From NCBI RefSeq assembly GCF_012489685.1, contig NC_080041.1, positions 22,879,802-22,943,801 of the forward strand: a DNA stretch of 64,000 nucleotides. Direction: 5' to 3'. Shown here in pieces: positions 34,601-43,472 of the stretch. The position numbers and the translations under genes were made by a program. A model generated the notes under the pieces. The model did no database searches, had not been told where the DNA came from, and saw nothing but the letters and a program-made list of their open reading frames with translations. The first letter of the stretch is position 1. Every line of letters begins with the position of its first letter. This DNA comes from Lotus japonicus. Its lineage: Eukaryota; Streptophyta; Magnoliopsida; Fabales; Fabaceae.

Positions 34601-37068
34601 AGTTAAGAACATATCAAATGAAGTTGAATCCTGAGAAGTGTTCTTTTGGGATCCAGGGAGGAAAGTTCTTGGGATTTATGTTAACATCAAGAGGAATAGA
34701 AGTGAACCCTGATAAGGGAAGGGCGATCTTGGAGATGAAAAGCCCAACAAGTGTAAAGGAGGTTCAGCGTTTGACAGGGCGAATGGCCGCCTTGTCACGT
34801 TTCTTGCCAATGGCGGGAGACAAAGCGGCCCCGTTCTTCACATGTTTAAAAAAGAATTCAAAGTTTCAGTGGACAGAGGAATGCGAACAAGCTTTTACCA
34901 AATTGAAAGAAACATTGGCCACATTACCGGTACTCTCCAAGCCAACACCAGGCGTTCCATTAGTGCTCTATTTAGCGGTTACTGACAAGGCGGTAAGTAC
35001 GGTGTTGCTCCAGGAAGAAGGAAAAAAGCAGAAAGTTATATATTTCGTGAGCCATACTTTACAGGGGGCAGAGTTGCGGTACCAGAAAATTGAAAAGGCG
35101 GCTTTGGCGATTCTGAAAACTGCAAGGCGCCTCAGGCCTTACTTCCAAAGTTTCCAAGTCAAAGTCAAAACTGATGTTCCCTTAAGGCAAGTACTTCAGA
35201 AGCCTGATTTATCAGGGCGATTGGTTAGCTGGTCAGTTGAGTTATCAGAATATGACATACAATATGAGCCAAGGGGCCAAGTCACTGTCCAAAGTTTAAT
35301 TGACTTCGTGGCGGAATTAACACCCACTGAAGGTGAGAAGACTCAAGGAGAATGGGTCCTGTCTGTAGATGGGTCCTCTAATAACACTGGAAGTGGGGCG
35401 GGAATAACAATTGAAAGTCCAGATAAAATGATCATTGAACAGTCTCTCAAGTTCGAGTTCAAGGCGAGCAATAATCAATCTGAGTACGAGGCTCTGATTG
35501 CCGGCTTAAGGTTGGCCATTGAGTTGGGAGTCCAGAAGTTATTTATCAAAGGAGATTCGCAGTTAGTGGTTAAGCAAGTGAAAGGCGAGTACCAGGTGAA
35601 GGATCCGCAACTGTCCAAATATTTGGAAGTGGTGCGCAGATTGATGATGGAGGTCAAAGAAATCAAAATAGAACATGTCCCGAGGGGACAAAATGAGAGG
35701 GCTGATGTGTTGGCGAAGTTGGCAAGCACAGGGAGATTGGGCAACTACCAAACAGTCATTCAAGAAACCCTGCCTCGCCCGAGCATTGATTTGGTAGAAA
35801 TAAAGTTGAAAGCTGTAAAGTCAGTCAGTGAGGGCGAGCTACCTTGGATGGAATCGATTAAGACCTTCTTAGAGAACCCACCAAAGGAGGATGATCTGAA
35901 CACGAGAACAAAACGCAGGGAAGCCACTTTCTACACACTGGTGGATGGTGAGTTGTATCGGCGGGGAATCATGTCTCCTATGCTCAAATGTGTCGATACC
36001 AAGGACGCTCTCGGAATAATGGCGGAAGTCCACGAAGGTGTGTGTTCTAGTCATATCGGCGGGCGATCCTTGGCAGTAAAAGTGATAAGAGCAGGATTCT
36101 ATTGGCCAACAATGAAGAAGGATTGTTTGGAGTATGTTAAGAAATGTGAAAAATGTCAAGTCTTTTCTGACTTACACAAGGCTCCACCAGAAGAATTAAC
36201 AACCATGATGGCGCCTTGGCCGTTCGCCATGTGGGGGACTGATATCTTAGGACCATTCCCTGTAGCGAAGGCACAAATGAAGTACATCATCGTGGCGGTT
36301 GATTACTTCACTAAGTGGATAGAAGCCGAGGCGGTGGCGACTATCACAGCCGCCAAGGTCAGGAACTTCCTGTGGCGAAGGATTGTTTGTAGATTTGGGG
36401 TCCCCATGGTGTTAGTAATGGATAATGGAACCCAATTCACAAGTAGTGTTACCCGGGAATTTTGTGCAGAAATGGGAATCGAGATGCGATTTGCCTCTGT
36501 AGAACATCCACAAACCAATGGGCAGGCTGAGTCAGCTAACAAGGTTATCCTGAAAGGTTTAAAAAAGAAACTGGATGAAGCAAAAGGGCTTTGGGCGGAG
36601 GAACTACCAGGCGTTCTTTGGGCATACAACACCACGGAACAGTCAAGCACAAAGGAAACCCCGTATCGTTTAACTTATGGAACTGACGTCATGCTCCCAG
36701 TGGAAATAGAAAACCAAAGTTGGCGAGTGGCTCGGTTTAATGAGAATGACAACGGGGAAAATCTGATAGCAAATCTGATTATGTTGCCAGAAGAACAACG
36801 GGAGGCACACATAAGAAACGAGGCGGGGAAAGTGAAGGTCGCAAGAAAATTCTCAACAAAAGTCGTGCCAAGAAAAATGAGGGTGGGAGATTTGGTGCTC
36901 CGAAAAAACACAATACCTGATAAGCACAACAAGCTTTCGCCCAATTGGGGTGGGCCTTACAGGATTATAGGCGACGTTGGAGGAGGAGCTTATAAGTTGG
37001 AACAACTAAGCGGTCAAAAGGTTCCACGAACATGGAACGCCTCTCATCTAAAGCAGTATTTTAGTTAA
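31618..37068 (+). CDS. Gypsy (Tat) gag-pol polyprotein, intact
   Basis: 1816 residues in one frame; the first ATG after the primer-binding site (METRSCGVG) was taken as start. The N-terminus is Arg/Gly-rich. Gag core at about 165-300 (MAMQWFIRQPP). Zinc-knuckle-like CEYHKALGHTTDNC at about 449, where His takes the second Cys position. Aspartic protease FLDQGSSADI at about 590. Reverse transcriptase has YPLPNVDKLVDGAS and the catalytic YVDDMIVKS at about 970. RNase H follows, then a second RNase H at about 1245 (WVLSVDGSSNNTGSGAGI, DSQLVVKQV). Integrase has the HHCC finger at about 1471-1510, WGTDILGPFP, DNGTQFTS and HPQTNGQAES, with the catalytic acids in place. The C-terminal GPYRI segment is plain integrase, not a chromodomain. 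The protein would assemble particles, copy the RNA and integrate the cDNA. Confidence 0.97.
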   Translation: METRSCGVGRRDHRWRGGGRHGGRGGGRNNNRPVLDEQEQEASSEGVHSVAPSPASLVNAAPGRPSDLIAKSDPGVRRRSTPPNYVNLEDLKTTAPRRAQEAVTGITPAALQQMLDTLQKVQSQNEQLQAQVEYLTQRQDFKQEQRLEAEDVVEFQPFVPAITRVDIPKHLQTMALDAFSGESDPMEHLRYFNTKMVIGGATDAVKCRLFPSTFKGMAMQWFIRQPPFSIDNFTDLSTKFLTQFSANKTTKATMFDLISIHQQPGEKLKTYMARFSKMAVQLEEENPDVCLASFKNGLRAGDLNRDLTRRPAKDMMDLRARVQEFILIEQDDQKKQEREEGRKQSQSGGVSQDKSKAGKETRVAQTPRVPRPGPYQNSKPGFQNTWHRNSQGPTAATAGQPGASPTPVPLTKLNAPLSTILRAVGQTNVVQYPPPPRRPPANVDTNRWCEYHKALGHTTDNCWNLRREIDRLIKAGHLENFVKDTATPEVAKITQEDKGKGKEIVEELGDPVGECSSIAGGFGGGAISSRARKRYVATVHSVQESNEGECWVNHSPIIFTPQDFAHVIPHDNDPIVVTIRVNNYVTKKVFLDQGSSADIIYGDAFDRLGLKESDLKPYKGTLVGFTGDRVSVRGYVEIPTAFGEGEFVKKFQVKYLVLACRANYNVLLGRDTLNKVCAVISTAHLTVKYPACNGKVGILRVDQNAARECYLRSVALYGRKAAKESHRITEIFPQEGFSLDPRDEADDFRPQPLEETKQVQVKDKFLKIGSGLTIEQEDRLITLLGDNLDLFAWTINDVPGIDPKVITHKLAIRPGATPVIQPRRRMSEEKHKAVQLETEKLIKARFIREVQYPTWLANVVMVKKANGKWRMCTDYTSLNKVCPKDSYPLPNVDKLVDGASGNELLSLMDAYSGYNQIMMHPSDEESTAFRTNQANYCYKTMPFGLKNAGATYQRLMDKIFSKQVGRNMEVYVDDMIVKSARASDHGGDLKEAFDQLRTYQMKLNPEKCSFGIQGGKFLGFMLTSRGIEVNPDKGRAILEMKSPTSVKEVQRLTGRMAALSRFLPMAGDKAAPFFTCLKKNSKFQWTEECEQAFTKLKETLATLPVLSKPTPGVPLVLYLAVTDKAVSTVLLQEEGKKQKVIYFVSHTLQGAELRYQKIEKAALAILKTARRLRPYFQSFQVKVKTDVPLRQVLQKPDLSGRLVSWSVELSEYDIQYEPRGQVTVQSLIDFVAELTPTEGEKTQGEWVLSVDGSSNNTGSGAGITIESPDKMIIEQSLKFEFKASNNQSEYEALIAGLRLAIELGVQKLFIKGDSQLVVKQVKGEYQVKDPQLSKYLEVVRRLMMEVKEIKIEHVPRGQNERADVLAKLASTGRLGNYQTVIQETLPRPSIDLVEIKLKAVKSVSEGELPWMESIKTFLENPPKEDDLNTRTKRREATFYTLVDGELYRRGIMSPMLKCVDTKDALGIMAEVHEGVCSSHIGGRSLAVKVIRAGFYWPTMKKDCLEYVKKCEKCQVFSDLHKAPPEELTTMMAPWPFAMWGTDILGPFPVAKAQMKYIIVAVDYFTKWIEAEAVATITAAKVRNFLWRRIVCRFGVPMVLVMDNGTQFTSSVTREFCAEMGIEMRFASVEHPQTNGQAESANKVILKGLKKKLDEAKGLWAEELPGVLWAYNTTEQSSTKETPYRLTYGTDVMLPVEIENQSWRVARFNENDNGENLIANLIMLPEEQREAHIRNEAGKVKVARKFSTKVVPRKMRVGDLVLRKNTIPDKHNKLSPNWGGPYRIIGDVGGGAYKLEQLSGQKVPRTWNASHLKQYFS

Positions 37069-37554
37069 AAGAAACAACAAAGGTGAATGAAGCCGCACTC
37101 TTTTTTCCTTTCTTTGTAGAGGTTTTTAATGAGGCGGCATGTGTAAAGAATGAAGGGACAATCATTCCCATGTATGAAAAAGTAATGAAAAGATTATTTC
37201 AACAAGATTGTTACTTTTTCATTTATATTACGAGTTATGCAAGGTAAATCGTATCAAGGTATACAATACCGCGAGTAAACCTTTCGGAATAAGAAAGTAT
37301 CGCCATCAAATATTACAAGCCTTGGCAATTCTAGTGGCCACTAGAAACCAAGCCTCGTCGAAAAATCGACTAAGATATGTAAACCTACGTAACAACAAAA
37401 GTCAGTAACAACTCAAGGTAACAACGAATGAACTTAAAACGATCTTCATTAAAGGAAAGAAAAGGGGGCGATGCCCATACAGGACTTAGAAAGATAATGA
37501 ACAACAGGGCAGTGCCCAAAGCAAAATGTTAACTTCATAAAAATAAAAACAAAT
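37069..37554. other. Spacer between gypsy pol and the antisense gene
   Basis: About 490 bp without a convincing frame. It is where the sense polyprotein ends and the antisense transcript would terminate, so it probably holds the antisense 3' end. Confidence 0.45.
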
Positions 37555-39691
37555 TCAAGCTTGGTTCTCATTGTTGGCGTCGTTTCCCTGGCTGGCCCCA
37601 ACCTGAGGGTCTTCTTTCTCTTGATCTTCCTCCTTGTTTTGATCATCTCCATTCCCGCCATCTTCTCCTTCTTCAGGCTCACTTTCATCATTAAATTGAG
37701 GAAGGAGGTCGAGGCTGATGTCATCATCGCCAACCACTTGACCATCGTTGATCTCCTTCATATAGCCAATGCGGGAAAGATCAAAGCCTGGCTCAACCAC
37801 ACTGATTTGCTCTTTGGCCGCCAGAAAGCCCTGAGCAAATTGGAGAGAAGCACGCCCCAAGATGGAAGCAGTCAGGCGTTCGTACTTCTTCTCCAGCCTT
37901 TGACACTTGGCCTGAACAGCAGTGTGTTTGTCGTTGATGGTTTCCTTTAGGGACTTGGTCTTCTGAAGGAGCAAGTCAGAAGCAGCCAAGTCATCAGCTA
38001 ACTTAGCACACTTCTCCTCGGCGGCCTTCAGCTTCTTGTTGGCAGTTTCAGCATCAGCCTTCGCTCGTTCATAGGCAGTCTTATAATCAGCCGCCTTCTT
38101 TTCAAAACGATTCTTGGCTGATCCCAACTCCTTTACACACTGGGCCATTCCCGCCACAGTGCTGGCAGCAGAGAGCGCGTGATAGATCGCCAGAGAAGCA
38201 ATGTTGGGGGGGCCTTGACCGGAAACATCCTTGTGAATCCGGTTGTCAAAAGTACGGGTCATGAATTCCAGCCCATTAAAGTGAGGATCCGACAAGTTCA
38301 GCAAGGGGGGTGGAGCCTCGCCACCAATGGCTGAGCTAGGACCAGCTGGGTTAAAGGGAGTTGGTGGGCGGTTGATCAGCGCGCTTGGATCTTGTTGAGG
38401 GGGCGGGACATTGTCATGTCCCTTCTTTTTCTCAGCCGGATGACCTTTTGGGTCGAGAGTTGATTGGTGGAGAGGTTTACCAGCAGCGCCTGAAGTTCTT
38501 TGACGCTTAGGGTCCCTGACGTTGTCAGAACCCGAAGTACCTTCATTCTTCTTCTTTTGTTCAGTTTCGGCGGCCCTCTTCTTCGCCGCCGCAGCAGACT
38601 GGGCGAGGTATTCCTTCATCTTGATTGGGTTCGCATCAACCTTGCTTTTTCCCATCGTAGCTGCACAGAAAGCACCAATTAGACGAGACACATGACAACA
38701 AGGAAAACAAGTTATGAGCAAAGATTATAAACTTACTAAAAAATTGATTTAAAGTGCCGGATTTAGACGCCTCAATCAAGTCATGACCAGAGATTACTGG
38801 CAGTGTGCGAAGGTAATCGGCGATACCTTGTTCAGATTCATCCAAGGCGTCATATGAAACGGATATTTTTCGGCGAGGGTTTTTTGTCCAGTAAAAAGGG
38901 AAAAGAGGGTTATTGTCGGAGTCTCGGAACAAGTTCTTTATTTCGGGCGACTCCATAACTTTGAAATATTTTTTCTGCCATACTTTGTAATGGCTTTTAA
39001 GGGCGGTGAACCGACTCATGTTTTTACGGGCTAAAAGGGGAACCCATTTCACAGAAGTAGGTTTAGTGGTGACTGACTTATAGAAAAGAAAGAACAAAGG
39101 ATAGGTTGGAGTGAAACTCAAGTGTTCACAAAGAATTTCAAAGCAGCGGATAAAACCCCAGGCGTTGGGCTGGAGTTGACAAGGAGCCACATTCAGAAAA
39201 GAAAGAATGTGACATATAAACGGCGAGAAAGGAAGTTTGATGTTCAAGTCTAAGAAGAAATAGCCATAAACAAAGAAGAAATCGGGCGATTCATCGGCTG
39301 GTTCTTTACGCAACAGAACACAGTCATCTTCGCCACATGGGAGGACATTCAACAGATGATCTTCATTATTCGAGGTGGCGGGATTTATCTTCGTGAACCC
39401 TTGAGCAGATATTCGAAGCGAATAAATGCTCCCAACGCTGCTCCAGATAGAACGCAACAGACATTTATCTTCAACTAAATGCGCGTTAGAGCGCCATTCA
39501 GGTGAAGACAAATCTCCATTAGAGGAGAGAATTGAGTCTACAGAGCCGGCGGGACCGGAATCATCATGGGTAGAAGGCGAGGAGTGAATTTCAATTATAG
39601 TGGGGGCGACAACTTCCTCCTCCGTGGAGGGCGAAGAAAGTTCTAGGGAAGAAAGGCTAGCGTTTGGTAAAGACATGCGAGGCAGTTTCAT
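37555..39691 (-). CDS. Antisense spliced gene of the Tat element (putative gypsy-type transposon domain)
   Basis: Two exons on the minus strand: 39691-38737 and 38660-37555. They are joined across a 76-bp intron with GTAAGT donor and TGTGCAG acceptor, keeping phase and giving about 686 residues. The start at 39691 (MKLPRMSLP) is tentative; 39676 is the next ATG. Exon 1 encodes a domain around PFSPFICHILSFLNVAP and AWGFIRCFEILCEHL that resembles the plant family named putative gypsy-type transposon. Exon 2 is Lys/Ala-rich with an NLS-like DPKRQR, a long coiled coil (KKLKAAEEKCAKLADDLAA) and an acidic tail. A TATAAAAA box lies upstream at 40007-40000. Extra antisense ORFs between pol and the 3' LTR are known in Tat-type elements, and their role is unknown. 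Confidence 0.8.
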
Positions 39692-39999
39692 AAAAAGAAG
39701 AAAGAAGATGAACAAACTAAAAGTAAAAAGAAGATGAACAGAGTCAAAAGAAGAAAGAAGATGAACAGAGTCAGAGAAAAAAGAAGTAAACGAAGAATCT
39801 CAAGAAAGATAAAAACTAACCAGGGGAAGAACTGTGGATTTGAGAAAGGAGAACGTCGGCGATAGGGGAGCACCGCGCAATGACGACGGCCGGAGGAAGA
39901 AAAGGTTCACCGGAGTTCAAAGAAGAGAATGAAAGCTGCGGTGAAAAGGTTTTCAGAACAAAAGTTTTAAGAAAGTGAAAAATGAAAAGTGAAAAGGGG

Positions 40000-40007
40000 T
40001 TTTTATA
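40000..40007 (-). promoter_or_regulatory. TATA box of the antisense gene
   Basis: Minus strand TATAAAAA preceded by CTTTCTCTC, about 310 bp upstream of the proposed start. Supports independent antisense transcription from inside the element. Confidence 0.5.
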
Positions 40008-40250
40008 GAGAGAAAGGAGGAGAGAGAATGAGTGGGGGAAGATCGTGGGATTGTGGGACTTGAAATTCGAAAAGGTAGGAAGCGAAAAGACATTACTCCT
40101 CGAGACGCACAACTGAAAATTGCATTTATAACAAATGATGACGAAATCTCGGAAAACAAGGATACGTGCGTTAGTTGAAAAGACGTGATTGACGGTTATG
40201 ATTAATGGCGACATATCTTTGAAACGGCAACAAAGGTGGCGAAGCGTGAA

Positions 40251-40345
40251 AATGGCGATGTAACAACGAAAGTAAAATGGCGATGTAACAGCGAAAGTAA
40301 AAGGGCGATGTAACAATGAAAATAAAATGGCGATGTAACAAAAAT
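40251..40345. repeat. 25-bp tandem repeat, four units, next to the antisense promoter
   Basis: Units begin at 40251, 40276, 40301 and 40326 with AATGGCGATGTAACA followed by CGAAAGTAA. They lie about 250 bp upstream of the antisense TATA box and just inside the 3' LTR. The last unit is partial. Confidence 0.9.
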
Positions 40346-40450
40346 GTGGCGAAAAATAGTGGTATTCTGACACGTCGCAAAGCAAACGATAAAAACGGGC
40401 GACAAAGTTGCATATTAAAGACATTTTGACTCAAGTTACTTGAACCTCAT

Positions 40451-40462
40451 GTCTTGGGGGCA
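40451..40462 (+). promoter_or_regulatory. Gypsy polypurine tract
   Basis: GTCTTGGGGGCA immediately before the 3' LTR, the expected plus-strand priming position. The G run is preceded by pyrimidines, so the tract is short. Confidence 0.55.
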
Positions 40463-40826
40463 TGTGGACTGGGCGGGGCATACACAATGCTCATGCCCGC
40501 CCAAGAGTGAAGACAACCACGGCGGGAATCATCGACGCAGCTAATATCTTTGCCTTCCCTTAGGGGGACCCACGAGCCAGCTGGAAGATTCTTCTTGATT
40601 TGTCTTATATGTATAGGAATTTGGGCCCTGGTTGTCAGGCCCAAATATAGGAAAGGTCCATATCATGACCACCCCCCTCTATAAAAGGGGAGGTCATCCA
40701 CTTGTACGAAACCAACTTTTCAGCATTAATGAGAATATTCCTTTTATGGTAGTTATGCTATTTTAGTGCTCTGCTAGGGTTTACTTTTTGTCTTTCTCTT
40801 ACGTAAGCTTGCCCTAGTACAGAACA
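40463..40826 (+). repeat. Gypsy 3' LTR
   Basis: 364 bp. Relative to the 5' LTR it has three substitutions (in CATACACAATG, CAGGCCCAAAT and GTAGTTATGC) and one extra C before CTCTATAAAAGG. Confidence 0.95.
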
Positions 40827-41095
40827 GGTTGTGTGCTCTCACTAGCTACTACATGGTTCAATCACAAAAGTATAGGTTTGAACTCTTTGTAAGTAAAGTA
40901 TTATTCTTTACTACTCACATATAGTCTTTGAATTATTAGAGACTTCTCTTTAAGTTTCTTCACTGACTTGAGCGTCAAAGTGTCATTTCCAAGTACCTCA
41001 ACTATTGTGGTCCTTGTGGATACTCATTGCTTCACTATGCTCTCTGTACCTCCTTCATCACTGTGCATTACCACACACTGTCTTGAGATACATCT
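40827..41095. other. Unassigned flank, left part
   Basis: No coding frame. Phrases such as GACTTGAGCGTCAAAGTGTC and CAACTATTGTGGTCCTTGTG look like an old LTR fragment, but no termini are visible. Continues after the Mutator-type element at 42492. Confidence 0.35.
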
Positions 41096-41105
41096 CTTAT
41101 ACTCT

Positions 41106-42481
41106 GGGAAGCACGGACACGCTGGAACACAGGCGTGTCCGCGTGTCCGGCACGGACACGACACGGACTCGTGGCGGACACGTGGCCGACACGTGTCGGA
41201 CACGTCGGCGATGTGTCTGATTTTTTTTTTTTTTTTTCGGCTCTGACACGGCGCGGACACGACTGAGACACGCATCGTAGCATGAGCCGACACACCGTTA
41301 TGGCGGGACACGTATATAGGACACTTGTGTCATTTTTTATTATTTTTTTGACTTAAAAAAAAGATAAATTAAAAGTCAAACAGATTTATCTAATTAAAAA
41401 ACAATTAAACCCTATTTCTTTGGCCCATAACGCACACAACAAACAACACCTTTTTACGTTTCATCTTCTGCTACACACTTCATCTTTTACGACTGCTACT
41501 GCTACTGCTACGTTCATCTTCTTCCTCCGCCATCGACGGCGGCGGTTGTTCTTCCTCAGTCAGCGACGGTGGCGCTCGTCCTCTCTCCACCGGCGCGCTT
41601 CTTAGTGGTCTTCTCTTTACTGTGAGCGTTTCATCTTCATCATACGCCGACGACGTCTTTTTCTCTGCCGACGACCACCGCCGTTTCCTCCTTCCTCCTA
41701 GTATTTCGCTTTTCTTCATTGTTTCTGGACAAAGGTAAGAACTTTTATCACTTTAGGGTTTTGTTGATTTTATTTCTTCAAATCTGTTGCTCTTTTTTAT
41801 CAACTCTGTTCTTCAAATCTGTCTAAAACAAAGCAAAATCTGTTGCTACTCACTCAAAGCTTTTTCTTGCTCTGTTGCTTGATCGCTTCCTTTCATTGGG
41901 TCGTTTCTTACTTCAAATTTTGCTAAGCTGTTACTATTCTGGGTCCTGACTCCTTTCTTTTTTTCTTTTTTGCAAATTTTGCTACTCACTCAAATAGTAT
42001 TATGCTGCTGATTTCAATATGAGATAAATAGCTTTACCATGATTAGCTTTACCATGATTATTTTGCTGCTGATTTTGCTGTAAGTTTATGGTTCAGATTA
42101 TGCTGCTGATTTCAATAAGTTCATATGAGATAAATAACTTTAGCAGTTTGTAATTTTAGCCCCATACATATGAGAGCATGATCAGATTATGGCATTATGC
42201 TTATGCTGTTCTGTTTTGTCCCTTTAGCTAGTTTTTATTAGTAGTTGTTTTGTTTCCTCTCTTTTTATGCTCTAAACTGTGACTTTGCTGGTTTTTCCGG
42301 TCCCTATTTTTAATATTAATCTTCTTTGATTCTTAAAAAAAATTATTTTGGTTTTTTTTTAATATATATATATATATATATATAAGCCGTGTCCCCGTAT
42401 CCTATTTTTTGGAGTTTTGCCGTGTCGCCGTTCCCGCCCGTGTCCGTGTCCCGTGTCCGTGTCCGAGTCCGTGCTTCATAG
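41106..42481. mobile_element. GC-rich-ended Mutator-type element (non-autonomous)
   Basis: 1376 bp flanked by the perfect 10-bp target duplication CTTATACTCT (41096-41105 and 42482-42491). Ends share GAAGCACGGAC in inverted orientation, extended by variable runs of GACACG/CGTGTC. A run of 17 T follows the left array. The interior holds a C/T-rich leader-like stretch (41420-41720) with CGACGGCGG-type codon repeats that may be captured host sequence. No transposase. Confidence 0.85.
42362..42384. repeat. (AT)n microsatellite
   Basis: About 23 bp of alternating A and T inside the Mutator-type element, just before its right subterminal array. Confidence 0.95.
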
Positions 42482-42491
42482 CTTATACTCT

Positions 42492-43251
42492 TCGGAAGAA
42501 CATTTGGTGGCATATGTTTGAACTTTGATGAATCAATTCTCGTGGTTATGGTGAAATCACGCCACGAGAAGTTCAAAATTGGAATTCCTATTTTGGAAAC
42601 TTGCAAAGGTTTCAATCTGGAAGGATTTTCTCTCAGCAAATTGAAGAGTTAAGAATTCACAATCTATTCATATTTCATAGCAAAGGCCTAGTTTCTAGAT
42701 CTCCCAACAAAACTGCTAACATGGAGCCAATTTCTTGAAAAATAGATTCTGCAAATCTCTTCCTCTTCACTCCATCAAGGGATGGAGTGATGGAATGATA
42801 TTTCTCTTCAATTCATTCATGAATAGTCATGATAAATTTATCATTTGACAAGGAACTTGAGGCAACATGAATCACTTTACAATTTCTTCCTAAGATTTCA
42901 TAGAGAAATTATTAATATCCCTAGTTTGGATCTTAAAGAAATGTTAAAGTCATTCGCGAGTTTGGGCTTGAGTACCCAGGCACCTTCAAGTTATTCGTGA
43001 GTTAGAGCACGAATTTAGAACGATGTTCTCTTCTTAGCGCATTAGTAGTGTTGTTTTGGTTGTTTGTTTCCTGATTTTGTGAGCCTTCTTTTTGTGCAGA
43101 TTTTATAGTTTATTGTATTTTTTTTGCTCGGGTCTTTGTTTTCGGTGTTGCTGTGGTGGACTTTTGTATATCTGCTCAATGGAGACATTGAACCCTGTAT
43201 TTTACTGGGTTGTCCGTCTTCTTTTTCTTTAAGAGGTCTCCTAAAATTTTC
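42492..43251. other. Unassigned flank, right part
   Basis: No intact gene. 43040-43250 (TTGCTCGGGTCTTTG, CTCAATGGAGACATTG) resembles an old retroelement tail on the plus strand, but the family cannot be named. Confidence 0.3.
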
Positions 43252-43262
43252 ATGATTAATAT

Positions 43263-43461
43263 TTTTTTTATAAGCCAATTAATATATTGAAGTGAATTAC
43301 AAGGGGTACTTCAACTCAATACAAAAGGGAGCTAAGAGAAAAAACAAAAAAAACAAAAAACAAAATTACAATTGAAAAAATCAAAATCAAAACCCCTTGG
43401 AAGCTAGACTAAATAAAAAGTCCCTCATTAAAACCTTACTAGGAAAAACCTAGAAGGAAAA
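43263..43461 (-). mobile_element. 5'-truncated LINE insertion
   Basis: About 199 bp of LINE 3' region on the minus strand. It includes the phrase (plus strand) CTCATTAAAACCTTACT, also present in the 3' region of the LINE at 10725, and ends in an A tail seen as T at 43263-43269. An 11-bp target duplication ATGATTAATAT flanks it at 43252-43262 and 43462-43472. Confidence 0.8.
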
Positions 43462-43472
43462 ATGATTAATAT

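Larger units (their letters stand above)
31195..40826 (+). mobile_element. Ty3/gypsy LTR retrotransposon, Tat type, structurally intact and young
   Basis: 9.6 kb with LTRs of 363 and 364 bp (TGTGGACTGG...AGTACAGAACA) that differ by three substitutions and one indel. A primer-binding site (TGGCGCCGTC), an uninterrupted gag-pol frame, and a polypurine tract are all present. A second RNase H domain before integrase and a long antisense gene after pol place it in the Tat group of Metaviridae. The flanks are AAGGT at left and GGTTG at right, so only GGT is shared and the target duplication is not clean. Near-identical LTRs and an open 1816-codon frame argue for recent insertion and possible activity. 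Confidence 0.95.

Noticed and set aside
31190..40831. 5-bp target duplication of the gypsy element
   Set aside because: The flanks AAGGT and GGTTG share only GGT, so no duplication is claimed.
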